The notes beneath the pieces were generated by a model, which had not been told where the DNA came from, did not search any database, and saw nothing but the letters and a program-made list of their open reading frames with translations. From Verrucomicrobiaceae bacterium (lineage in GTDB: Bacteria; Verrucomicrobiota; Verrucomicrobiia; Verrucomicrobiales; Akkermansiaceae): a stretch of DNA of 64,000 nt. Made by a program: the position numbers and the translations under genes. The stretch is taken from NCBI GenBank assembly GCA_027484055.1, contig JAIXQH010000020.1, positions 57,640-121,639 of the forward strand, written 5' to 3'. How positions within the stretch are numbered: position 1 is the first letter of the stretch; each line of letters begins with the position of its first letter. Shown one piece after another: positions 35,393 through 44,137 of this stretch.

Positions 35393-36362
35393 CAAGTTTA
35401 AGAGTCACAGTTTTCGGCTTACCGGCCCGTTCGGTTTCTAGAGTCAACTCATCCCCGGCGGAGAGTTCTTTGAGGATCTCTTGCAATTGCTCGTGTGACT
35501 GGAGGGCCACCCCGTTGCAGATTCGTATCAGGTCACCGACTTTGATTCCTGCCGTTTCCGCAGGGCTTTTACTGCCGACTTTGGTCACTTTCAAACCGCC
35601 CTTTTTCCCGGGTTCCGTCGCCAGGCCGATGAACCCATTTCCCTTCACCGGCTTTTGGGCATAGGGGCCTTCGCCGATGAATTCAGCCTTCAGCATGCCC
35701 TCCCAGTTTGAGAGAAACTCGGTCATCGGCACATGCATGTTCACCTGCAACTGCCCGCCGACTCGTGAATGAATCCCAATCAAATTCCCCTTTAGATCAA
35801 ACAAGGGGCCTCCCGAATCGCCGCCGATGAGCATGCAGTCTGATTGAAAAGTCCCATCCGAAATCCGAACGAGTCGTCCCAGTCTCACGACCGATCCACG
35901 CTCTTTATCAAACCCTCCCGAGTGACCCAGTGCATAGACCCAGTCGCCCAACCGAGTTGTCTGGGCTCGATCAATTTCGACGAAGGGGTAAACTCCCTTA
36001 TCCGTGATTTGGATCAGCGCCGCGTCCTTATCCGCCACCAGGCCGAGCGTCTCCCCCTTTAGCTTCGTCCCATCTTCCATGACCACGGTCACCTTTTTCT
36101 TCACCCCGGTGGCGACGTGTGCAGCGCTCATCACCAAGCCATCCGCAGAGACAATCACCCCGCTGCCAGAGCCGTCTTCCATCTCGATGCATACCGTCGC
36201 CGAGCGCGACTTTGGCAAGCTGGATTCCAGCGCTTTTTGGATTTCTTCTAAATCACGCAGCGTTTCAGGGGCTTTTAGGTCATTCACAGCGAGTCGCTCC
36301 TCTTGGGCGTAGCCGCACCAAGTCAGCACTGCCATCATGGGTAAAATCAGGGGTAGCTTCAT
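35382..36362 (-). CDS. HtrA/Deg-like periplasmic serine protease with PDZ domain
   Basis: A 326-residue exported protease from ATG 36362 (MKLPLILPMMAVLTWCGYAQ, signal peptide; the longer frame upstream is non-coding in look). All three catalytic residues are visible: His82 in SAAHVATG, Asp113 in DKDAAL and Ser183 in GGDSGGPL. A single C-terminal PDZ domain (about residues 245-326, GLKVTKVGSKSPAETAGIKVGDLI) matches short DegS-like architecture, and its end runs into the start of the pseudoprotease gene. It presumably degrades or processes misfolded envelope proteins. Its pairing with an inactive paralogue suggests a regulated complex. Confidence 0.85.
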   Translation of the reverse strand: MKLPLILPMMAVLTWCGYAQEERLAVNDLKAPETLRDLEEIQKALESSLPKSRSATVCIEMEDGSGSGVIVSADGLVMSAAHVATGVKKKVTVVMEDGTKLKGETLGLVADKDAALIQITDKGVYPFVEIDRAQTTRLGDWVYALGHSGGFDKERGSVVRLGRLVRISDGTFQSDCMLIGGDSGGPLFDLKGNLIGIHSRVGGQLQVNMHVPMTEFLSNWEGMLKAEFIGEGPYAQKPVKGNGFIGLATEPGKKGGLKVTKVGSKSPAETAGIKVGDLIRICNGVALQSHEQLQEILKELSAGDELTLETERAGKPKTVTLKLGER

Positions 36363-36411
36363 GCGTGAAAGTCGTGGGAAAAGGCTAGTGGCGCAGAAAC
36401 CAACCCGCAAC

Positions 36412-37017
36412 TCATGGCTGAGCGAACTTGCGAAATAATCCAATCCACTCACGCCCTTCCCTGCCTGGGTAGGCCGATGTCGGCACCCAAGCCTCAACGC
36501 GCTCGAACCACGGTGCAAACCACTGCTCCACCTCCGCCACCGTCACGCCATGTGGTGGACCCGCTCTTTCCTCGCCTGGATCATAGGGATTGATGAAAAA
36601 AACTCCCGCCAGCAAGCCTCCCACTTCGAGGCAATCTGCGGCGGCCTGCACGTATTTCCCTCGGTCAGCGGGGTCGATCGCACAGAAACAGGTGTGCTCC
36701 CACCAGCCTGTAAACTTGCGCCCATTTTGCCAACTTGGGTCTAGGAAATCTCCCACCTCATACCGCTCCAGACCGACGCTCGGAAACTGCTCCGCTCGCG
36801 CCACCGCGGTCGAGGATAGATCCAGCCCCAGCACCGCAAGGCCGTGCCCGGCGAGGGCTCTCACATCATGACCCAATCCACACCCCGGCACGAGCACTTG
36901 CCCTTCTCCCCATTCACTCACCGCGATTTTTGAAAGAACCTCCTGCAAGGGGGGGGCCGCTTGGCCCTTTTCCCACGGCATATCACCTACCAGATAGCGC
37001 GTTTCCCAATCCGTCAT
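36412..37017 (-). CDS. SAM-dependent methyltransferase, thiopurine-methyltransferase-like
   Basis: A 201-residue class I methyltransferase. The opening TDWETRYLVGDMPWEKGQAAPPL, followed by LVPGCGLGHDVRAL (SAM motif I) and VLGLDLSST (motif II), is characteristic of the TPMT family, whose bacterial members methylate thiols, selenite/tellurite or other small molecules. Later motifs include FTGWWEHTCFCAIDP and GGLLAGVFFINPY. The size suits a complete enzyme. It lies 49 bp upstream of the protease pair on the same strand, but a functional connection is not apparent. Confidence 0.85.
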   Translation of the reverse strand: MTDWETRYLVGDMPWEKGQAAPPLQEVLSKIAVSEWGEGQVLVPGCGLGHDVRALAGHGLAVLGLDLSSTAVARAEQFPSVGLERYEVGDFLDPSWQNGRKFTGWWEHTCFCAIDPADRGKYVQAAADCLEVGGLLAGVFFINPYDPGEERAGPPHGVTVAEVEQWFAPWFERVEAWVPTSAYPGREGREWIGLFRKFAQP

Positions 37018-37131
37018 GCCGCACTCTTCGCGGATGCTTCGCCCTCATGCAAGCGTGGAACCCTACCCGTCCATTCTCAAATCCAATCCTTGCCCCTGAA
37101 TTCGACTCTTGATAAGCAATCGAAACCCACG

Positions 37132-37551
37132 ATGAGTCAGCCCTCCGATCAAGATGATGAAGAAACCCAGATCTTGGTCGGTTCGGTGCTATTTCTTTTC
37201 ACCCTATTCATCCTGGTCGCTGCTTGCATACTCATTTGGTTCGCCACCCTTCGGGAAAACCAAGTGTTTTGGACTTATGCGGGCGGCTACCCGATCTTGC
37301 TCAGAGACCTCGTCCACTTCACTTTCTTCCCTTTATTCGTCGGCACCACGGTCTCCCTTCTCGCCATTCACATGGCCTGTTTTGCAAAAATCTGCGCCTC
37401 GTTGAAATTCTTCATTCTCGAATCTTTTCTGCTTCTCGTTTGTTGGCTCCTACTCGCCACCGCTGGCACCATCGCGTTCCGCAATAACCTGCACAACCTT
37501 CTCAACGGCTCACCTCTGCACCGACACGAAACGCCCCAGTCCCCTGGCTAG
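37132..37551 (+). CDS. Small three-helix membrane protein
   Basis: A 139-residue protein from ATG 37132 (MSQPSDQDDEETQ). It has an acidic cytoplasmic start followed by three hydrophobic segments at about residues 15-38 (ILVGSVLFLFTLFILVAACILIWF), 58-82 (LVHFTFFPLFVGTTVSLLAIHMA) and 93-114 (FILESFLLLVCWLLLATAGTIAF), then a short His-containing tail. No family was recognised. Its stop overlaps tail to tail with the convergent TPM-domain gene. Confidence 0.65.
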   Translation: MSQPSDQDDEETQILVGSVLFLFTLFILVAACILIWFATLRENQVFWTYAGGYPILLRDLVHFTFFPLFVGTTVSLLAIHMACFAKICASLKFFILESFLLLVCWLLLATAGTIAFRNNLHNLLNGSPLHRHETPQSPG

Positions 37552-38576
37552 GCACGGCGAAGATAATCCGGCACTTGATCACGCTGTAGGGCTGGAGGCA
37601 GCCCTGCGCTTGCAAACGAAATGACCGCCCCTACCCCTGCGGCATGCGCTCCCCCCAGACGTGGCTCCACCTCGAAGACCGGAAACTCATATCGCACCCG
37701 CCCAGTCCACCACCGCAGCAGGCCAAAGCCACTCAAGAAAATCACCACGACTCCGCTAATTGGGATTTTGTAACGCTTAACCCATTCGGTGGCACCCAAT
37801 AAAATCAACGACTTCCCCGTGATTTTGTTCTCAGCTCCCACCGCCTGCGTCGGCTCTGGCGCGGCGGGTAGAACCGGGGATTTAGGCTCCATCCAGTAAA
37901 CACGGATCGACATCTGCACGAGAAACTTCTCAAACTGCTCCACCGGCTCCGTGCTCTCAAATGCATGCTTCACCGAGCTCTCAAGCGCCCGCCTTTGCTG
38001 GGCGGCTGTCACTAAATCCGTCATCGACGGGCTTAGATACAATGCCGAGCGCTGCGGTGCGCCCAAGTAATAAAAAATCACCGTCGCTGGCCGCCCGCTT
38101 GTGAAAAAACGCTCAATCACCTCTTCCTCCCGCACCGCTCCCGGGATTTCTTGCTCCCCGCCAATGAGGTAAACAAACAAATCGATCGAAGAATCCTTCC
38201 CGTGATCTTCGAGAAATTTCAGCCGATCCCGGTATTCAGATGGGCTAAGCAGGCCTTGCGGATCCACTAGAAACGACTTCGGACGCTCCGCGAAATAGGC
38301 TGGGAGAAAGTTTTCAGCGATCTCGGGCGAGGGTTTCTGATCTTCTACAAGTTCTTCAGACTTGGCACTCTCCGCCTCGCGCAACGTTGCCAAGGCCTTG
38401 GCTGATTCCTCAGACGCCGCATCGTCTGCCAGTAACAGCGCACCAAGCCGCCAGCCCTTTGCTTCCAAGTCTGCCCGCTCATTGCCACTCCATGTCGGCA
38501 GTGCTTGCTCTTCAGAGGCATACAAAACCGAAGAAACGGCGCAGAAAACCACCGCGATCCATCCGAATTCCCTCAC
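37548..38576 (-). CDS. TPM-domain membrane protein
   Basis: A 342-residue exported protein. I take the GTG at 38576, which overlaps the stop of the upstream zinc-ribbon gene (GTGA) and directly precedes a signal peptide (FGWIAVVFCAVSSVLYA). A longer upstream frame would overlap that gene. Residues of about 90-250 form a TPM-like domain (FLVDPQGLLSPSEYRDRLKFLEDHGKDSSIDLFVYLIGG). A membrane helix lies near residue 290 (IPISGVVVIFLSGFGLLRWW), followed by a small cytoplasmic domain. TPM proteins are linked to phosphatase activity or photosystem repair in other organisms. The role here is unknown. Confidence 0.7.
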   Translation of the reverse strand: MREFGWIAVVFCAVSSVLYASEEQALPTWSGNERADLEAKGWRLGALLLADDAASEESAKALATLREAESAKSEELVEDQKPSPEIAENFLPAYFAERPKSFLVDPQGLLSPSEYRDRLKFLEDHGKDSSIDLFVYLIGGEQEIPGAVREEEVIERFFTSGRPATVIFYYLGAPQRSALYLSPSMTDLVTAAQQRRALESSVKHAFESTEPVEQFEKFLVQMSIRVYWMEPKSPVLPAAPEPTQAVGAENKITGKSLILLGATEWVKRYKIPISGVVVIFLSGFGLLRWWTGRVRYEFPVFEVEPRLGGAHAAGVGAVISFASAGLPPALQRDQVPDYLRRA

Positions 38577-39235
38577 CGCACGACCTCCTCGGACTCTTCT
38601 TCGTTCACCCCCAGCGGCCGATGCCCGGCACGAATCCTGCGCACCAAGTCGCCCATTTTCGCCGGTGGGGTGACTTTTCGTTCGTAGTGCTCGGGATCGC
38701 GGCGCGCGTGACGACTGCGCTGTCTCAGAATGCCGTCCAGGTGATGAAGTGCACGCACGATTCCGTCCGCATAGCGGCCCTCCAACCAGTAGGCATGCGC
38801 TCGGGAAAGGCACTCAAAGGTGTCAGCCTCGGTCAAAAAAGGGTCCAGTAAATAGCCGAACACCATTCCTGCGGCCTTCGAACTCGGGTCGATCGTGAGC
38901 AAGATCCCCGCCTCATTTGGCTTTTCCAACGGTACGTCCTCAAACGCAGAACGGTTCAAGAGCCAAAATCCAAATTGCCGAATGTTCGCCACCTCACCCA
39001 AAGAACCCGTGTAGATGGCCACAAACACCTGTGGAAAACGCCGCATGATTTTCTCCATGGCCACTTCCACACGCTCGCGATCTCCTTGGCGGAGTATCCC
39101 CGAGGTATCCGTCAGACAACGCAGCCTGAGCTCTTCCGCGCCGAAGCATGCGTCCGCATCCGCCAGTGAAAATCCACATTGCGGGCATGACGAAGCCGCA
39201 CGATGGATTCGCTGGACGCAACGGGGGCACTTCAT
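38573..39235 (-). CDS. Zinc-ribbon TPM-domain protein
   Basis: A 220-residue soluble protein. A two-Cys-pair zinc ribbon at the N-terminus (MKCPRCVQRIHRAASSCPQCGFSL) is followed by a TPM-like domain (about residues 38-170, TDTSGILRQGDRERVEVAMEKIMRRFPQVFVAIYTGSL, GILLTIDPSSKAAGMVFGYLLDPFL). The C-terminal tail is Arg-rich. It overlaps the second TPM gene by 4 bases, so the two domains, one cytosolic with a zinc ribbon and one exported, are made together. The domain assignment is by pattern; function is not known. Confidence 0.7.
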   Translation of the reverse strand: MKCPRCVQRIHRAASSCPQCGFSLADADACFGAEELRLRCLTDTSGILRQGDRERVEVAMEKIMRRFPQVFVAIYTGSLGEVANIRQFGFWLLNRSAFEDVPLEKPNEAGILLTIDPSSKAAGMVFGYLLDPFLTEADTFECLSRAHAYWLEGRYADGIVRALHHLDGILRQRSRHARRDPEHYERKVTPPAKMGDLVRRIRAGHRPLGVNEEESEEVVR

Positions 39236-39431
39236 GATGGTAAAGATGGGACTTATTACAAATAATCACCCCAGCCCGTCAAAGCGAATCATCAGGGCAT
39301 CTTAATTATTCATCTCCCCTGCTGAGCACTCCGCCCATTTATTACAATCCTTGGGGAAAATTCAACATTCCCATGTTCCCACATTTCTCTAGTCTCCGGC
39401 CATTCCGTAAATAGACACCAACCTTTCCACC

Positions 39432-40400
39432 ATGAAACCACCCCCACTCGACTCGAACTTTCCATTTCCACGGACTAACCTAGGATTCTCGCCCAAGTGG
39501 ATCATTATGGTGCCCATCGGCATTCTGGCCATCGTAGGCCTTTTTTCGTCCTACTACACAGTAAGCCCAGAGTCCGAAGCCGTCGTCCAGCGCTTCGGCC
39601 AATTCAAGGAAATCGCTCCTCCAGGGCTGCATTTCAAACTGCCCTACGGCATCGACTCTGCCACCATCGTCCCCGTCCGCCGGCAGTTGAAATTAGAATT
39701 CGGCTTCAACACGGACTTCGCCACCAACCCAGATCAAGCCAGTCAAGATCCAGAACTCGAACGCGACATGGTCACCGGCGACCTCAATGCCGCCCAAGTC
39801 GAGTGGATTCTCCAATACAGCATTTCCTCCCCCCGCGACTACCTATTCAAAGTCCGCGATCCCGGTTCCACACTTCGTGATCTCACCGAGGCCGTCATGT
39901 GCGAAGTCATCGGCGACCGCACCGTGGACGAGGTCCTCACCATCGGCCGCACCGAGATCGAAACCGAATCTCTCGTCCGTCTGAAAGTGCTGCTCGAAAA
40001 GCTCAACATGGGCGTCACCGCCGAGCAGATTCAGCTCAAAAACGTCCACCCACCCGCTCCCGTGCAGCGCTCATTCGACGAGGTCAACAAGGCCCAACAA
40101 GAACGCGAACAGCTCATCAATGAAGCCAACGGCCAATACAACCAAGTCATCCCCCGTGCCAAAGGTCTCGCCGACCAACGCATCTCTGGCGCAGAAGGAT
40201 TCGCCGTCCAGCGCATCAACGAAGCAGAAGGCGACGTCGCCCGCTTTAAAGAACTACTCGTGCAATACGACAAAGCACCCGCCATCACCAAACAGCGCCT
40301 TTACCTCGAAACCATGAACGAAGTGCTACCCAAGCTCGGCTCGAAAATCATCATCGACGAAGACGCCAAGCAGTTCCTGCCACTCATGAATCTCAAGTGA
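39432..40400 (+). CDS. hflK: SPFH/band 7 protein HflK, FtsH modulator
   Basis: A 322-residue membrane protein with one N-terminal helix (about residues 24-43, WIIMVPIGILAIVGLFSSYY). A band 7/SPFH domain follows (VSPESEAVVQRFGQFKEIAPPGLHFKLPYGIDSATIVPVRRQLKLEFGF), with the HflK-type DMVTGDLNAAQVEWILQYSI and PAPVQRSFDEVNKAQQEREQLINEA. HflK and HflC form a large cage around the FtsH protease and restrain its action on membrane proteins. The next gene, 22 bp downstream, is hflC. FtsH itself is not in the window. Confidence 0.92.
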   Translation: MKPPPLDSNFPFPRTNLGFSPKWIIMVPIGILAIVGLFSSYYTVSPESEAVVQRFGQFKEIAPPGLHFKLPYGIDSATIVPVRRQLKLEFGFNTDFATNPDQASQDPELERDMVTGDLNAAQVEWILQYSISSPRDYLFKVRDPGSTLRDLTEAVMCEVIGDRTVDEVLTIGRTEIETESLVRLKVLLEKLNMGVTAEQIQLKNVHPPAPVQRSFDEVNKAQQEREQLINEANGQYNQVIPRAKGLADQRISGAEGFAVQRINEAEGDVARFKELLVQYDKAPAITKQRLYLETMNEVLPKLGSKIIIDEDAKQFLPLMNLK

Positions 40401-40422
40401 TCTACCCCCAATTTCTAACGTT

Positions 40423-41400
40423 ATGAAACTTACGATTCTCTTCTTCGCCAGCCTCCTCGGCGTCATCATCATCGGCAGCAGCGCCTTCACCGTGGACCAG
40501 ACCGAGCAAGTCTTTATCACCGAATTCGGTAAACCCGTCGGTGACGCCATCAATGCCGACCCTAACGTCTCCGAAGCAGGCCTTCACTGGAAAAAACCTT
40601 TCATCCAGCAAGTGAACCGCATCGAAAAGCGCATCCTCGAATGGGATGGCCCCGCCACGGAAATGCCCACTCGCGACAAGCTCTACATCTCCGTGGACAA
40701 CTTCGCCCGGTGGCGCATCTCAGACCCCAAGACCTATTTCGAAAAACTCCGTGACGAGCGCACCGCCCTTTCCCGGCTCGACGACATCATCGGCAGCGAG
40801 ACCCGCGGCATCATCGCCTCGCATGACCTCATCGAAGTCATCCGCAGCGAAAAAAACCGCAAACCCGTCCGTGACGAGTCCCTAGTCGCCGGAAATTCCA
40901 ATCTCGGCGTGCTCGCACCCATCCAATACGGGCGGAACTCACTCGACGAACAAATCCTCAAAGCCGCCCAGCCCAAAGTCACCTCATGGGGCATCGAGCT
41001 GCTCGACGTCCGCTTCAAACGCATCAACTACAAGCCCGGCGTCATCGATAAAATCTACAAACGCATGTCCTCCGAGCGCGAACAAATCGCCGACCGCTTC
41101 CGCTCCGAAGGGGCCGGTGAGGCCGCTAAAATCCTCGGTCGCAAAGAACGCGATCTCCTCCAAATCGAGTCCGAAGCCTACCGCAAAGAGCAGGAAATCA
41201 AAGGCAAGGCCGACGCCAAAGCCACCGAGATCTACGCCACCGCCTACAACTCCAGCACCTCCGCTGCCGACTTCTACCAATTTGTCAAAACCCTCGACAC
41301 CTACAAAAAGACCCTCGGCAAAGACACCACCACCATCTTCACCTCCAACAGCGACCTCTTCCGTCTCTTCAAACACATCGACGGCCCGAAGCCCCAATAA
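40423..41400 (+). CDS. hflC: SPFH/band 7 protein HflC, FtsH modulator
   Basis: A 325-residue protein with an N-terminal membrane helix (MKLTILFFASLLGVIIIGSSAF) and a band 7 domain (VDQTEQVFITEFGKPVGD, PGLHWK-like EAGLHWKKPFIQQVNRIEKRILEWDG, RDKLYISVDNFARWRI). The HflC-type GVIDKIYKRMSSEREQIADRFRSEGAGEAAKI follows, leading into the conserved C-terminal Tyr/Ala-rich segment. It pairs with HflK to build the FtsH-associated complex. The spacing of 22 bp to hflK indicates one operon. Confidence 0.92.
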   Translation: MKLTILFFASLLGVIIIGSSAFTVDQTEQVFITEFGKPVGDAINADPNVSEAGLHWKKPFIQQVNRIEKRILEWDGPATEMPTRDKLYISVDNFARWRISDPKTYFEKLRDERTALSRLDDIIGSETRGIIASHDLIEVIRSEKNRKPVRDESLVAGNSNLGVLAPIQYGRNSLDEQILKAAQPKVTSWGIELLDVRFKRINYKPGVIDKIYKRMSSEREQIADRFRSEGAGEAAKILGRKERDLLQIESEAYRKEQEIKGKADAKATEIYATAYNSSTSAADFYQFVKTLDTYKKTLGKDTTTIFTSNSDLFRLFKHIDGPKPQ

Positions 41401-41606
41401 ATCATTTTTCTCCCCCCCGCCCCGGCTTTTCGAAGATCGGGCGATGACGATAAGCGCTTCAAGTGGAGTTCATTACGTGGCATCATTTCACGGTTACCCC
41501 GACTCCTCCTTGAGTCGCTCCCAATAGGCTTTGTCGCTGTGGCCTCCCCCACCATTCTTCTCCCTTGCCCATCGCTGCGGAGGCACCTAGTCTCCGCGCC
41601 CCGGCG

Positions 41607-43175
41607 ATGAGCGCAAAACCTGTATTTCTCTATGACACGACCCTCCGTGATGGCACGCAGGGCGAAGGATTCCAACTATCTGGGCTGGATAAATTGCGAA
41701 TCGCCCAGCGGCTCGATGCCTTCGGCGTGGACTACATCGAAGGCGGCTGGCCGGGCTCCAACCCCAAGGACATCGAGTTCTTCCGCGAGGCGAAAAAGCT
41801 CAAACTCCACCACGCCAAGCTCGCTGCATTCGGCTCGACTCGCCGTGCGGACACTGCGGTGGAACATGACCCACAAGTCCGCCTGCTGCTTGAGGCTGAG
41901 ACACCTGTCGTTACGATTTTCGGTAAAAGCTGGGATCTCCAAGTCACCGAGGTCCTCCGCACGACGGTTGAGGAAAATCAGGCGATGATCCGCGATACGG
42001 TGGCTCACTTGGTCAAGCATGGCCGCGAGGTGATTTACGATGCCGAGCACTTTTTCGACGGCTACAAAGACTCCCCCGCCCACGCCCTCGCGACCTTGCA
42101 AGCCGCCGCAGACGGTGGGGCGCACTGCCTCGTGCTCTGCGACACGAATGGCGGCACGCTACCTGCCGAGATTGTCGAAATTTGCCAAGCGGTGAAAAAT
42201 CACCTGCCGCAGACGCCATTTGGCATCCACACCCACAACGATTGCGAGCTGGCCGTCGCCAACGCCATCGCCGCTGTCGGCGCGGGTGCGAGTCAGATCC
42301 AAGGCACCATCAACGGCTACGGCGAACGCACCGGAAACTGCAATCTCACCTCCATCATCCCGATCTTGCAGCTCAAAATGGGCATGAATGTCGTCCCCAA
42401 GTTGGAAAAACTGCGGGATCTTTCGTATTTCGTGGATGACGTTTCAAACAATCCCCATTTCGCGCGTGCGGCATTCATCGGCCGCACCGCTTTCGCCCAC
42501 AAGGGCGGGATGCATGTGAATGCCGTCCAGAAGCTGGCCCGCAGCTACGAACACATCGTCCCCGGCAGCGTGGGAAACTCGCAGAATATCCTCGTTTCCG
42601 AACTCAGTGGCCAGTCGAACATTCTGATCAAAGCCGCAGAACTCGGGATCTCGCTGGAAAAAGGCTCGTCCGAGGCCAGCGCCATCCTGCAACGGGTGAA
42701 GGAGTTGGAAAATGACGGCTACTCGTATGAAGCGGCGGGCGGTTCTTTGGAACTACTCATCCGCCGCGAGTTGGGCACGTATGTCAAAACCTTCGACCTC
42801 ACCGAATACCACACCAGCTTTCGCCAGTATCGCGACGGACACCCGCCGGTCTGCGAGGCCACCGTGAAACTCGCCGTCGGCGGCACGGCCGAGTTGACCG
42901 TCGCAGAAGGCAACGGCGTGGTGAACGCGCTCGATCTTGCTCTGCGAAAGGCATTGATCCCCTTCTATCCGCAAATTTCCGGCGTCTCCCTGGTCGATTA
43001 CAAGGTTCGCATCCTCGACGGTCACGATGCCACTGCGGCAAAAACCCGGGTGCTCATCGTCTCCACCGACGGCGAATCTTCTTGGGGCACCGTCGGCGTT
43101 TCCGACAACATCATCGAAGCCAGTTGGCTGGCATTGGTGGATGGGATCGATCTATTTCTCCAACGCGGAAAATAA
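41607..43175 (+). CDS. cimA: (R)-citramalate synthase
   Basis: A 522-residue enzyme from ATG 41607 (MSAKPVFLYDTTLRDGTQGEGFQLS). It condenses pyruvate and acetyl-CoA to (R)-citramalate in the threonine-independent route to isoleucine. The HMGL-like barrel carries DTTLRDGTQGEGF and GIHTHNDCELAVANAIAAVGAGASQIQGTINGYGERTGN. The linker has RAAFIGRTAFAHKGGMHV, and the C-terminal LeuA regulatory domain is intact (about residues 400-520). YIEGGWPGSNPKD and the length of about 520 separate it from 2-isopropylmalate synthase (IEGGFP type). Feedback control by isoleucine is likely through that domain. Confidence 0.9.
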   Translation: MSAKPVFLYDTTLRDGTQGEGFQLSGLDKLRIAQRLDAFGVDYIEGGWPGSNPKDIEFFREAKKLKLHHAKLAAFGSTRRADTAVEHDPQVRLLLEAETPVVTIFGKSWDLQVTEVLRTTVEENQAMIRDTVAHLVKHGREVIYDAEHFFDGYKDSPAHALATLQAAADGGAHCLVLCDTNGGTLPAEIVEICQAVKNHLPQTPFGIHTHNDCELAVANAIAAVGAGASQIQGTINGYGERTGNCNLTSIIPILQLKMGMNVVPKLEKLRDLSYFVDDVSNNPHFARAAFIGRTAFAHKGGMHVNAVQKLARSYEHIVPGSVGNSQNILVSELSGQSNILIKAAELGISLEKGSSEASAILQRVKELENDGYSYEAAGGSLELLIRRELGTYVKTFDLTEYHTSFRQYRDGHPPVCEATVKLAVGGTAELTVAEGNGVVNALDLALRKALIPFYPQISGVSLVDYKVRILDGHDATAAKTRVLIVSTDGESSWGTVGVSDNIIEASWLALVDGIDLFLQRGK

Positions 43176-43216
43176 GGGCGGATTGACGCCGGCCGTTTCA
43201 CCGACATACTCAGCCT

Positions 43217-43534
43217 ATGCACGAACGGCGGGAAATTCAGTCCTTGGAGATCCATCGCAGGGTCGCCGGGCTTCTTATTTCCGATCCCAGCCGGGTGCTC
43301 GCCAAGGCCACTGCCAACCTCAATGCTTGGCTCAAAAGTCGGAATGCGTCTGCTTATGGATCTGCCCATCGGGAGTGGCTGAGTATTCTCCAAACCCTCT
43401 CGGCTCAAGAAATCGCCAGCCTGATCGTCTCCAACGACGAGCAGGCCACCCGGCTGCGCCAAAGCAGCCCTTTCGTCGGAATCCTTTCACCCCAAGAAAT
43501 CTGGTCCATCAAACGTAGCCATGCAACGGCATGA
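43217..43534 (+). CDS. Small protein preceding a nucleotidyltransferase, possible antitoxin
   Basis: A 105-residue helical protein (MHERREIQSLEIHRRVAGLLISDPSRVLAKATANLNAWLKSRNASAYGSAHREWLSIL) with no signal peptide. It ends in SPQEIWSIKRSHATA, overlapping the start of the next gene by 14 bases. Small helical genes coupled like this to a nucleotidyltransferase-fold gene are typical of AbiE-like or related toxin-antitoxin pairs. DPSRVLAKATANLNAW followed by EWLSIL also resembles antitoxin-like neighbours of DUF6036 proteins. The assignment is by context, with no motif that proves it. Confidence 0.65.
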   Translation: MHERREIQSLEIHRRVAGLLISDPSRVLAKATANLNAWLKSRNASAYGSAHREWLSILQTLSAQEIASLIVSNDEQATRLRQSSPFVGILSPQEIWSIKRSHATA

Positions 43535-44051
43535 ACTCGAACACCTGATCCGGGCAGCCGGGGCGATCACTGGCGCGGATGAAATCATAGTCATCGGCAG
43601 TCAGGCCATTCTCGGAGCATTCCCTGACGCTCCCCCGCTCCTTCTACGCTCGTGCGAGGCTGACGTCTTAACCCTGCGAGATCCCAAAGATGCGGACCTG
43701 ATCGACGGCACCATCGGCGAAGGTTCCCCGTTTCACGAAACCTTCGGCTACTACGCCCAAGGCGTGTGGCTCGACACAGCGGTCCTCCCTGACGGCTGGA
43801 TCAAGCGCTGCGTGCAGATCCGTAACGACAACACCCGCCAAGTCACCGCACGCTGCCTGGAACCCCACGATCTCGCCGTTTCAAAACTGGTCGCGGGGCG
43901 CGAAAAAGACCTCGATTTCCTCATCGAAATGACCCGTAGCGGGATTCTCGGTGAGGAAACCGTCCTCGAACGTATCGCCATGCTTCCCGCCCACGAAACA
44001 AGCGCTGCTGACCTTCTAGAGCGATGGAATCGAATCGCCAAAAAGGCGTAG
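43521..44051 (+). CDS. Nucleotidyltransferase-fold protein, DUF6036-like; possible toxin
   Basis: A 176-residue protein. The N-terminal part has the nucleotidyltransferase look: IIVIGSQAILGAFPDAPPLLLRSCEADVL, where a Gly-Ser pair is followed by a candidate metal-binding acidic pair (EAD). The middle CLEPHDLAVSKLVAGREKDLDFLIEMTRSGIL is typical of AbiEii/DUF6036 proteins. It overlaps the preceding small gene, suggesting a two-gene module. Such proteins can block translation by modifying tRNA, or can act as abortive-infection toxins. Activity here is unproven, and DNA composition is not unlike its surroundings. Confidence 0.75.
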   Translation: MQRHELEHLIRAAGAITGADEIIVIGSQAILGAFPDAPPLLLRSCEADVLTLRDPKDADLIDGTIGEGSPFHETFGYYAQGVWLDTAVLPDGWIKRCVQIRNDNTRQVTARCLEPHDLAVSKLVAGREKDLDFLIEMTRSGILGEETVLERIAMLPAHETSAADLLERWNRIAKKA

Positions 44052-44137
44052 GCTAAGACACAAGGTTCATTCCCATACTTCGTCTCGCGACGACGCAGTT
44101 GTCTCCGGCCATTCAGGTTCTTAAGCGATGACAACCG

